Of a stretch of DNA of 64,000 bases, positions 26,182 to 39,320 are shown one piece after another. Positions within the stretch are counted from its first letter, which is position 1, and each line of letters opens with the position of its first letter. The translations under genes were made by a program, and so were the position numbers. The DNA is from Glycine soja (lineage: Eukaryota > Streptophyta > Magnoliopsida > Fabales > Fabaceae): assembly GCF_004193775.1 (NCBI RefSeq), contig NC_041008.1, positions 8,758,731 to 8,822,730 on the forward strand, given 5' to 3'. Below the pieces are notes generated by a model. The model did no database searches. It was not told where the DNA came from and worked only from the letters and a program-made list of their open reading frames with translations.

Positions 26182-27427
26182 CAATTTAGGAACATACAAA
26201 GATTATCATTTAGATTCTAGAGTATCTTTTTAGAACCACTCACTATCTCTTTTATAATATGTAGTGCTTGTCATTAGATAATCGATTATTCAATAGCTTA
26301 GCTATAAATATAAATGTAAAGACTAAAGAGTAGTTGTTTTATAATTTATAGGACATTTGGACATGTGTCTTTCTCGGATTTTACTTTTTTAAGTATTGAA
26401 AAGATAAAATAAGTAATTCCAATTGATATACCAAAATATTTATAGTTTGTCGTGTACATGTACATATGCGGTGAGTCGTGAGTGCATTTACATAATGAGT
26501 TGTATAGTTGAGACTTGAGAGGGAGTTAATATTCACAAGCCCATAATATAAAATTTGGAAAATTGCGTGTAAATAAAACCATAACACTAACAAAGATTTA
26601 ATAAATTTCATAAAAATGTAGACTTTCTGATTTTGAACAGCCAAAACCTGAATTTGATTCTAGGACAACAGTTGGAACTGGGAGGGCAATAAAAGTTCAT
26701 GATAGCAAAATTGAAAAAAAATTGTCTTATGTTTGGCCTTGATTTTATATGGCTTGAAAATTATTTTAAAGTTAAACTTTAAAATAAAAGTTGTTTGTCA
26801 ATTTTAGCTTAAATCCTCTAAAATTAAAAGATTCATTTCTTCTTCTCAGATCAATTAGTTTAGGATGAGAGAGAAAGAGACTTACAGTGTGTTTGAAAAA
26901 AAAAATTAAAAATGCGGAGGATTGTTTAAGTACATGTTTGAGGTGACAATGCGATAAAAAAAAATGTCTTACCTCAATAAAATCACAACAATAAATTATT
27001 GCTTCACAAATTTCACGGTAACACCATAATTTTGGAAGAAAAAATCGATTCTTTATCTTAGTCAAATACTCACGGGCTCTTTTTTCACTTTTGGATTTTA
27101 AAAATTATTTTCTAAAACAATTTGCACAACAAAACAATCAATTTCTTATTAAAAATCTCTTAAGTTTAAAATATTGTTTCCTAAATAAGTGTTAAAAAAA
27201 CAGCAATATTCGGGAGACATTTTCTCACGTTTTTCTTCTATTTTCTCTTATTCAACCTTTTTCTTAATTTTTTTAGATGACATATTTTCCAGTGGAGATA
27301 ATTTTATTTGAGGTGGTTAAGAACATTATGGCAGCAAAACTCTTCTTCCAATTGTTTTTTGTTTTGTTTAAATCACATGTGTCTTTTAGTGAAGACAATT
27401 CAAGTCGGATAAGATCGTTATTAAGGA
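26182..27427. other. Intergenic region downstream of the MYB gene
   Basis: Probable 3' UTR at the left, then AT-rich DNA. The open frames at 26381-26644 and 26772-27065 have no recognisable domain. Confidence 0.3.
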
Positions 27428-28140
27428 TGAGTATATGGGTCAGTCCGGTCTGTTTAAAGTCTGTCTCGTGAAATCTATGCTTTAAGCAAACCAGGTAAAT
27501 CTGTTCCGTAAAATAAATGGACTTTTCTTAGGTCCATACCCACTCCGTCAAGCCCGCGAACAAACAGCTGCTTTACGGGTTCAATTAATAATTACAAATA
27601 TAAATAAAAAATTTTGATTGTTTGGCATGACCACAAGCAAGAGAGAGGTGTGAAGTAGGGAGGCGCAGCGTGCAAGAGAGGTGTGATGTGTAAAGAGGGG
27701 TAACACGCGCGAGCTAAGGAGGAGGAAGTGACCTTCTCGCACAGTGTTTGACCGGGGTAAGGGAAGTGCGATGCGGTGTTGATTGGGATAGGGAGGTCGC
27801 ACCCAAGCCAAGAAAAAGAAAGTGATGTCGTGGGCCTCACAATAGAGTGAGGATCGGGAAATGAGACATGCAGCAGCGTAAGGGTTTGAAAGGGGAGACT
27901 ATGGAGTCTAAAGGCTTAACTCTCAACTCAAATACTTAAACTATATAATTTTTATTTTAAAATTAATTATCTTATACAGGCTACTCGCGAGCCCGCAAAT
28001 AAAATTCATTAAGTCTTCAAACTTAACAAACCGGATTCAAGTATTGCTTATAGTTGTATGGGCTTGTAAAAAAAGTATCTATAACTCGTCGAGTCTCCAA
28101 GCTTAATGAACTAGCCTATAGACCTGAGACCTGAACCTAT
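27428..28140. mobile_element. Degraded transposon-like block with a GC-rich core
   Basis: The margins carry GC-rich motifs typical of plant non-autonomous elements: GGGTCAGTCCGGTCTG and CAAGCCCGCGAAC on the left, GCGAGCCCGCAAATAAAA and GACCTGAGACCTGAACC on the right. The core (about 27625-27900) is sharply GC-richer than its surroundings and gives overlapping minus-strand open frames (27581-27840) with no recognisable domain. No clean termini or target duplication were found. Confidence 0.35.
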
Positions 28141-28504
28141 ATACCAACTCCTAATCACTAAAAGTGACAAAACTCTCCATCCAATTATTAATTTGAACAA
28201 CCTTATATAATATTTTGAAAACTAAAATTAGCTTTCTGAAAATAGAAAGAAATACACCCTAATATGTGGGGGTTATTTTTAAAATATACTTTTTTTAAAT
28301 TATTTTTAAGAATTTTCTTCCAATATGTTTTGTCTAAAGAGAAGAAAAGTTAGAAAGAAAAACTATATCAAACATATTAAAAACAATGATTAATCGAACG
28401 GCCATGATACATAGTCTCTCGCGCGGAATCCTAACCGTCAATGTGTACTAAACACCCAATCTGAGTCGTTCATTTAATCTTTATAACCTAATCTAATCCC
28501 CAAA

Positions 28505-28513
28505 TTAGGGTTT
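28505..28513 (-). promoter_or_regulatory. Telo-box of the eS7 promoter
   Basis: TTAGGGTTT (AAACCCTAA on the other strand) lies just upstream of or at the transcription start region. Telo-boxes are characteristic of plant ribosomal-protein and translation genes, where they work with TCP sites for growth-linked expression. A second telomere-like TTAGGGTTA occurs in the leader intron at 28754. Confidence 0.65.
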
Positions 28514-28529
28514 CACTGCCGCGAAAACA

Positions 28530-29434
28530 GAACAGGGACTCACTCTCTTCGCAGCGGCACTCTCGGTGGCTTTCATCTTCTTGGGGTGAGGTAGGATTCT
28601 GACACCCTTTTAAGATTTAAGTCACTCTGCAACTTCTCAACCAAAATCAACATAAAACGGAACAAAAATTATAATTTTTAGGTTCTTTGTAAAATTTGTA
28701 CATTTGCGCAATGTCTGCCATGAAGAATCAATTGATGATTCTGTCTTGTTTTGTTAGGGTTATAGGGAATTTTCTCTAGAAAAAAAGGGTTTTCTTTTTT
28801 ATTTGTGTTTCCGTGAATGAGATTCAGAGACAAGTAGCACCTTTACCATTATCTGGCAGTGATAACAATTCTTAATTTCTATGTATTCGTTAACTGTAAC
28901 CTGACATAAGTGACATGAATCTTAGTCTTAATTGCTATGTCATGCTTTATGCAAACTATTAAGTGTTGTAAGTTGTAACCATGTTTTTGGCATTGATTCA
29001 TAGATAGATGGCTGTTCATTTTTGTCCCATTATGTATTTTTTAAAAGGGATAAGCATATAATATAACTTTCAAATTAATGATTTAATTTAAAAATCAGTA
29101 AATGACAATTTTATAAAAGAAAGTGTAAGAATGTTGTATCATTAGGGCTGTTGTTGTCATGACAATGCTGAGAATATTTGGCTTATTCATGCTGGATATG
29201 TTCTGTAATCTGGCTGAAATTGATGGGAGATGTAACTAGGAATTGATGGCGTCTCGTGATCAACTTGTTTCTTCATTATTTTAGAATCAGTATGGTATTT
29301 GATGTAGTTTCAATTAATCTATTAACTTGATGATTAGGCTTGTGCTTGTTGTCTGTTTACATATTGAACTTTCATTTTGTGAAACTTAGACTACAATATT
29401 CACCTAATTCGGTTTTTTGTTTACAGTTGTCAAG
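28530..29434 (+). other. 5' leader and leader intron of the eS7 gene
   Basis: A pyrimidine-rich first exon (about 28530-28590) is followed by a candidate donor at GGTGAGGTAGG (28586-28596) and an acceptor TTACAG ending at 29426, eight bases before the ATG. This leaves a leader intron of about 0.83 kb. The exact transcription start and donor are not fixed; two GT donors are possible. Confidence 0.55.
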
Positions 29435-30660
29435 ATGTACACATCGAGGAAGAAAATTCACAAGGATAAGGATGCTGAGCCAACTGAATTTGAGGAATCA
29501 GTTGGACAGGTTTATTTTGGTTCTTTATAGTATTGTTGTTGCTGTAGTCTGGAGTTGCTAATCAGTTTCAACTTTCAAGTGAAATGACCAACTAATTTGT
29601 TAATAATTTGTTGCAGGCATTGTTTGATCTAGAAAATACCAACAATGAGCTGAAAAGTGATCTGAAAGATTTATACATAAACTCAGCTGTGTAAGAATGT
29701 GTCTTAATGGTTGTTTGTGTGAAGATAATAAGATCTTTGCTTGTCTCTTGACTATCATCTTTCATGATCTACAGCCAAATTGATGTTTCTGGCAACCGAA
29801 AGGCTGTGGTTATCCATGTCCCCTACAGACTAAGGAAAGGATTCCGGAAGATTCATGTCAGGCTTGTGAGAGAACTTGAGAAAAAGTTTAGTGGAAAAGT
29901 ATGAAGAGTCATGTCCCTTTGTTTTCAATATTCTTTCACCAGACTGTTTCTGCACATTCCTGTCAGCTACTTCTCTGAAACACTATTCTACTCCTTGTTG
30001 GGGATGCTTGTTGAACTTTTTATTCTTTTCAATCACTGTATTTTACTCCTTATTTAGCTAGTTGTTTGGCACAAGAACATTAGCCATAAAAATTGTCTCT
30101 CTTTTCCAGTCACCTACAATTTTTTTTTTTTTAAAAATGTGATGCTTTATTTTGTTATATATTAATGACCCTTAAACTTGTAGGATGTAATCTTGATTGC
30201 CACCAGGAGGATAGTAAGGCCACCAAAGAAAGGTTCTGCTGTTCAGCGCCCCCGCACCAGAACACTCACTGCTGTACATGAGGCAATGCTGGAAGATATT
30301 GTATTGCCTGCTGAGATTGTTGGAAAGCGTGTTAGGTATAAAATTGATGGTTCCAAGATTATGAAGGTAAAGATTATAGCCATGGAACTTCTGAAGTTAT
30401 TCTTATAGTCTTGTTGTGTTAAATCAGCCAGAGATTTGAATAAAACATCTCTAGTTAACTAAAGTACCAAACTAATGGGAGCATATGCATCCAATATCAG
30501 AAAAATACTAATGCTTAAATTGTTTTCCTTGTCTGGATAGGTCTTTTTGGACCCCAAGGAGCGAAACAATACCGAGTACAAGTTGGAGACTTTTGCTGCA
30601 GTATACAGGAAACTTTCAGGCAAAGATGTCGTGTTTGAGTATCCTACTACCGAGGCTTAG
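29435..30660 (+). CDS. RPS7: Small-subunit ribosomal protein eS7 (S7e)
   Basis: Five coding exons (29435-29509, 29617-29690, 29775-29898, 30184-30366, 30541-30660) with GT-AG introns join to 191 aa, the usual length for plant eS7. The start [20 protein letters not shown], the middle [20 protein letters not shown], the basic stretch [20 protein letters not shown] and the end [16 protein letters not shown] fit this family throughout. The protein is a structural part of the cytosolic 40S subunit and is needed for 18S rRNA processing. The telo-box and leader intron upstream agree with a constitutively high, growth-coupled ribosomal gene. No lesion is seen, so this is very probably a working copy, one of several in a plant genome. 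Confidence 0.96.
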
Positions 30661-30810
30661 GTTCTATTTGTTAGCTTTGAATTTCTTCCTGAATTACATA
30701 TGGTGGATGCTGGTTTTGTTAAGTTGGCTTTAATTCTGGATTTTCTTTAGTTACTTATAGAAAATACTGTGTCCTGGTTTATCAATGTAGAATTTGATAT
30801 ATTTTCTTGT
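30661..30810 (+). other. Probable 3' UTR of eS7
   Basis: T-rich sequence directly after the stop codon, ending near the duplicated segment at 30811. No polyadenylation site could be fixed. Confidence 0.4.
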
Positions 30811-30874
30811 AACATCCTATGAATCCGTATTTTTAAGATTTTAACATCCTATGAATCCGTATTTTTAAGATTTT
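30811..30874. repeat. Perfect 32-bp tandem duplication
   Basis: Two adjacent identical 32-bp units begin AACATCCTATGAATCCGTAT at 30811 and 30843. They lie within or just beyond the eS7 3' UTR. Complete identity points to a recent slippage event. Confidence 0.9.
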
Positions 30875-33046
30875 GTCAGTGTTTTGTTCTGGAATGGAAG
30901 CGAATCTGTTTAGAAGTTGTATTCTTCACCATCTTAACCCCATGCCTAACTGCCTAAGGCTATGGTATAGATTGGTGGAAGGAGGTAAAATCAAGTGAAA
31001 TGAATATTAGATCGTGAATAGCACCTTAGACCTGTTAATGTAGGTCCAAACTGGCAATGACAGGATAATTCAGTTGAGGATAAATGTTGATAGAAGGTAA
31101 TTCTTTGAGCCATTGACACAAGCAAATAAGTGACAATTGTAGATTGACATGGCTACATATGGTTTCTTAGTTCAAGATTTATATAATGATAATAGAGAAT
31201 TGCAACTTAGAACTCATTTTGCGAAAGGGCCTCCAAATAAACAAGATAGGAGGAAACTTAAGAAGAGTGAAGAGAGAATGAAAATCACCTTCGATTTCTT
31301 ATGCGAATTGCACTTTAAAATGTTTACGAGAACGGAGAAAAATAACACGTTGGACAATGGATATGTTAATTTAGGTCTAAATCGAAAATGAGGTTAACTC
31401 AATAAAGAAGAAATATAGTAATAGAAGGTACGATTATTGAGATGTTGACACATAGGTAAATGAATTGGCGTGGCACCTAATAGTAGATTGACGTGGTAAT
31501 GTATAATTCAGGATTTTTATATTACAAATAAATATACACATAAGATAATTTAAGAGTAAACTATATAGAAAAAAATTTTAAATTGCTGAGATGAAAAATA
31601 GACATTTCAAAATTAGAGAACAAAAAGTGGACAATTTTTTTTTTAAAGTAAACTTTGAAAATTTTAGAAGAGTAAAAAACATATTTTACCCATAATTTAT
31701 TTAATCATGCGGAGGGGGGAGGGAATTAATAGAAGTTGCTCATTTACACAATATCCCCGTAAGTAGAGAAAAGAAAGGAGAAAAAAAAAACTCTCCAAAT
31801 TAACTATTAAAAAAGGTCTTGACATAAATAGGTTTTCTCAAAATTTATCTTTTTACGGATTAAAATTACGATTGATTCGTCTAACCAACCCCATTTAATA
31901 AAAGCACACTTCTATTTGTCCCGTGAACCTAAGGAATATTTTCTTGCAAGTTTTGATTCAATATGAAGCATCTCCTTCTCATTCCCTATTTCCATTTTTG
32001 AACCCCAAAATGGAGACCCCTTTGAGCTTAGTCCCCACTCTAATGATATATTAAACTGTCATTATATTATTGACTCATTTAACCAACCTATTTAATAAGA
32101 GCAAACATTTCTATTGTCCCGTGAACCTCAAGGAACATCTCTTATTCCATATTTGCATTTTTGGACCCCTTAATCCTAATAGAGAGATCCTTAGTCACCA
32201 GTCACCACTCTAATTGTCCACCCATCCGTCTTCCAAACTATAGTTAAATTTTTTTGTATTTGATTAAAGTTGTGCATTTAATAAGTAACATTAAAATTGC
32301 AAATCTTTCATGAAAATTTGCAGTCTCAAATTTTCTCCATCTGAGCTTTTCTCCAGTCTTTGATTAATTATTTGCGACTAGTCTATAGTCCGAGTAGGCC
32401 AACTCTGTTTTTTGGAATGTTCCAGAAGAATCATTGAAAGATGAGTTTCATATCATATTACAATTACATCCCAAATTAGTTCAATTATAATTTATAACAT
32501 AAGCCCTTCATTGTCCGTCACAACCGATGATCCTCATGCTTGTTATCAACGAATTAATATTCAAAAGTAATAGGTGATTTTCAGAGTGCAATTAGAGTGT
32601 AATTAACAGAGAAATAAAACAAAAAGGAACAGAAACTAAATAAAAAAAAATAAGATAGTAAGAGAGAAATGATGATTTATGGAAGTAGTTATAGGATTAG
32701 AATAGGGAAAAAAAATGTGAACACTAATCATATTTTTGGATGAAAGGATAGAAAATAGGAAGAAAAGAAAACACTAGATAATGATATATTTTATTTTGTT
32801 TGGTAGGAGAGAAAGAGAAAAAAAAATGAAAAGAAAGATTGATTACTATAGACAAAAATGAAAATTTTTCTTTCCTTCAATCCAAACGGAGGGTAAAACC
32901 TCATCTCTCTCTCTTTTTATATATAGTTATAGGTTATACATAAAATACATCAAACTATTTCTACTAATATAAAATCGATATTAGAAAAAGAATACCCTTA
33001 AATAAATAGAGATCTTCTATTACACCCTATACAATATGAATGGAGA
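30875..33046. other. Intergenic stretch between eS7 and the kinase gene
   Basis: No gene is supported. An 80-codon open frame at 31149-31391 starts with ATG but has no recognisable domain. Two similar AT-rich segments (about 31900-32010 and 32085-32200) share CCCGTGAACCT, AGGAA and TTTTTGGACCCC/TTTTTGAACCCC, so they form a local duplication. The right end holds the 3' UTR of the minus-strand kinase. Confidence 0.35.
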
Positions 33047-35109
<2,063 letters not shown>

Positions 35110-38100
35110 GGAGGACAAGGCAACGTTGTTAATTTTCCGAGGTGTCAGCACAGACTGTGAGGTTGACTTTGTCCGGTCATAATACTAGTAATATCTAGCG
35201 CTAGTCGAGTCCTTAATCTCAATGTTTAGTTTACCAAACCAAAATGTCTTGTCTATCACAACTTCATCAAGTATACGTTGCTTAGTTGTGTTCTCGTACG
35301 AATTTTCTGTCAACTACCATGCAATCTACCGGTAATTTTAATATTTTATAAAATAAAATAATAAAATTAAGTATACATAAAGTAGAAACTATATACTTAA
35401 AACTTAAATAAAAGTATTAAAAAAGAAAATTTTAAAAATAATTATATTAAAGTAATTCAAATAATATTTTTTTATTGAAGGATACTAACACTACTATTTT
35501 ACATGTACAAACATTATTTATATTTATAAATACTTGTATAATGTAAAATGTTATTGTTTGTATATTATTTAAATCCATCTTAATTACCTAAACTATTATT
35601 TTATGTTAGAATGTGAGGGAAAAAAAGGAGTGTGTAAGTGTAAATATAGTTAATAATGTATTTTTTATTTAGCTAAATATAAAATGAAAAGATGATTTCT
35701 AAGTTCTAAAAGTAAAGCTTTTGTTAAAAAAAAAAAAATCTAAAAGTAAAGCTTCAAAATATCATTTTCGGTCTCCTCTTTTTACTTTTTAAGTTTTATA
35801 TACTTCCCCTCAGCAAACAGAACATCAGAATATTGCAAGTCTGCGATGCTCTTTTTGTCTGCTTCTGAATTCTTTGTTGAAATGCGTGGTCGTAGTTAAA
35901 TAAATAATCAATTTTCTTAATGATGATATTGATTCAGTCAAACATGATTAGTACGTTTGGAAATAGTAGTTGCCATACGGCAATTGCCCTGATAAATTGT
36001 TTTCCGATGCATGCTTTTACAAAAAATATCAAAAGTTCCTGTGACACATTTCGATAGAAACTAAAAACATCCAAGGGAGGTGCATGCGAACACAAATAAA
36101 TTTTACTTATAATATTATATTATGGCTATTTGAGTGGAAAATTACCTCATACAATGATCTTTAAGTGTGTGTAATAATTTAATTTACATGTAAAATTTAC
36201 TTATTTGAGTATTAATAATAATCTTTAACTCAAGGATTAATTAACTTTACAATTTTGTATGTTGGGTGAAAAAAAATGGAAAGAGAATATGCAAGTAGGA
36301 ATTTAGAAAGTATGTGATTGGATGAACGTTATCAAAGATTTTGAAAGGAATTAATCAATTTTACAAAATTTATTTCCAAGTGAAGTAATTTATATTTAAA
36401 TATTTTTACTTTGAAAGCAAATTTAATATGAAACTTAGTGTAAATTCTTCAATTTAACTCAAAAGTTGCTTTTTATCACTTCGAATGAAATCAATATTTG
36501 GAGGGAAAATTAATTTTATCCAATAATAACTAAACATATATATTTTTACTGAAATTAAATTTGATGAGAAGCAAAACTCAATTTTGATATTTTGTACTGT
36601 AAAACCAAGTACACACTAATTCATTTTGTCCCAGTTCATTAGTCTTTTGTGAACTTCCTTTGACCCATTTCCACAAAGGGTGCTCCTTTTGATATCAAAG
36701 TATATATATTGAAACAAAAAAAATACATAATAATGTATCGCATTTTTTATATATTGAAAGAAAAATAAATACACAATGAACAATTTTTTAGTTATTTTTT
36801 TCCTTCAGAATTTCAACTGGCGGGACCATTGTTCAAAGAGTTATTTTATAGAACAATTTCTTGAGGCACTGGAATTTTTTTATTAGAGTTGATAATTTTT
36901 TTTTCATATACACGGATATAAAAATTAAGCATATGTTTGGGTCTTCCTTCAAATTAAAGCACCTTGAACATACACCCTAAACATACATTTGCAAAAGGAG
37001 CCCTTTGTAACTTTGGGATTCAATGTACTTATAGAGGTGGCTAACGCGGGTTTCTAAACATTGACTAAACCCTTGCCTTCTTTTTACTTTTTTTTTCTAT
37101 TTGTATTCTTTTTTAAAAACAAAAAAATCTTTATGTGTCAACACATTTATTCAATTTACTGAAGTTTTACCTAAGAAAAATTGTACAAGATTCTTCAAAA
37201 CTGAAAAGATCAAATGAATTGATTGACCGTTCGCGAGGTTGATTATCTCATAAAATCATAGAAGTTTCAACGATTCAATTCTCAATCCAATAATCAAGAT
37301 TATTAGTGAACGAAAGAATGCAATTAGGCTATGCTTCAAAGTGATAATTCTTAATTCGATGGTTAAGATCAGTAAAAAAAGAAATTGATGGTTAAGATTA
37401 TTAGTCAATGAAAGAATTCAATTTGACTATCTAATTAAAATTATGAAAACGTTCATTGGGTCATACGGGGTTGTTCGTACTTCTTTCTAAAATTTATTTT
37501 GACAGGAAGTCGTGTTTTTCCTTTCCTTTTTCTTTCCCCTCTTTTTTTTTTAATACATTTTAGTGTTTTTTATAAGAAAAACTATAGTCCATAAACCATA
37601 TGTGAATTTGAATAATAAAAATGAAGAATAAGACTCTCAAGAGTAAGTTCATATGTAAAGTAAGTAAATAAAATGATTTAAAAAAAGTAAATAAATAGAA
37701 GACATTTAATATTTATGTGATTTAATTCAAGACACTCCAAGACCCTTTAACTCTAAATTTTAAAAATTTCAGCATTCTCTCTCTCTCTCTCTCTCATTCC
37801 TGTTGAAAGTGATTCTCAACAATTAAGTAAAAACATATATCTCAATCCTTTGAAACTATTCTCCATCTTCCCCCCCCCCCCCCCCCCCCTTCTCCCTTTA
37901 TACATTCTTCCTTACTTGTTGTAAAAGTTTAAAGAATAAAATGCAATCTTAAGAAAACTCAAATGGTGTTAGTATACTAATATGTAATTGGTTTGAATGA
38001 CACTAGATTTGGGTACTTTAAGTAAAATTTTAAGTTTAATTCTTATGTATAAAAAATATTATTAAATGAAAAAACTTATTAAAGATAATTAATTAAATTT

Positions 38101-39041
38101 TTCATAAAGATTAGTTATTGTCGAAATTAATATATATTTTATAACAATGTTATGATAACCTAAAAAGTGGTGTCAACATAATTTACTCTTTTTTATCTAT
38201 TAAAAATAAATAAAATCCCCATAAAACCAGCATGACAAAGTTTGCCTTTTTGATAATAATCTATAAAATTTATATTCATGATCCTTGGTGTATGTTTTTG
38301 GAGATGAGAGAGAACTTTTTTTATAGAAATAATGAGAGAAAAGATTATTATACAGATAATATATGATAGATTTTTGAATTGGTATAGAATTAATGATATC
38401 TAAAAAAATTATTTATACTCTTGTTGTTGCATGATATTGAGTATTGATCTAGTTCAGAGGGAGATGTGGACGTTTTCAATTGTTTTGCCGAGGTTGTTAC
38501 TTATTATTGGATGGCAACGTTCTCCCATAAAAACTCTAATTTCCAAGTAGTAATTACTAGTGTTTGGGACAAAATGTATCTGAAAAAGATTATGGGTGTA
38601 TATATCATGTCTAAAAAAGTGAGATGTTTGATGATTAACTAAGGTGACGCGAAACTTATATGATGGTTTGGGGATTAAAGGAGAAGGAAAAAAAAATAAT
38701 TATAGGTTCAAATATTTTTTATTAATAAAAATTAATAAATTAATAATTAAAATTTTAGCTCTATTAAGAGAAGTAAAATTGTGACTGATATTTCATTTTT
38801 TTTTTCATCTCTTCAGTTTAGTTATCATGATCAATAATAACCAAATTGAATCCTATCATATGATCGAAATCTATGCCATATTTAGAATAAAAACCAATAC
38901 TAATTTTATTATATATTTATAGTTCAATAAGCTAAGTTAATAATTTTCCACTCAAATAATTTTTTAATCCTCAAATCTGAACATTAATCTGTACCAATCA
39001 TAAAATATTTTACTGAACTCCAGCTTGTTGAAAATTTATAA
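35110..39041. other. Intergenic stretch between the kinase and AMSH1 genes
   Basis: The left end is the kinase promoter (minus strand). The rest is AT-rich and no gene is supported. It contains a (CT)n run (about 37777-37794) and a long C homopolymer at 37870. Confidence 0.35.
37870..37889. repeat. C homopolymer, 20 bases
   Basis: Twenty consecutive C residues follow a CTTC-rich tract. Such a run is rare in this AT-rich region and its exact length may be unreliable. Confidence 0.8.
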
Positions 39042-39048
39042 TATAAAA
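39042..39048 (+). promoter_or_regulatory. Candidate TATA box of AMSH1
   Basis: TATAAAA, followed by GGGAGAG, lies about 280 bp upstream of the AMSH1 start codon, with a pyrimidine-rich candidate leader between. Confidence 0.45.
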
Positions 39049-39320
39049 AAGGGAGAGAAAATAAGGATATGGCGACGCGGGAGCAGCCAAACAGAGCCTG
39101 AAGCAACCTCGCGTTGCCATATTTACCCTCACAACAATCACAAATTACAAATACTTTGCATTCATTCACCCTTCTTCTTCATCCCCTCAACTCGATCTAC
39201 GCCGACATAGATGATCGATCACTGATAACTTCGTCCTCCCTCACCTTGCGCAGTGTTGATGTCGTTGTTGCGTTTCTAGGAAGAAGAAGACGACGACGAA
39301 ACGCTGCGTTTCGAGAAACG

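Noticed and set aside
28600..30540. snoRNA genes in the eS7 introns
   Set aside because: TGATGA-like boxes occur (for example near 28735 and 29330) but without a paired CTGA box and terminal stem at proper spacing.
31149..31391. 80-codon ATG-started ORF after eS7
   Set aside because: No recognisable domain, no neighbouring exons and AT-biased composition; it is probably chance.
35110..35151. Upstream extension of the kinase start (in-frame GTG at 35151)
   Set aside because: There is no ATG in the extension and MSFLRRLCPC is a sensible start, so 35109 was kept.
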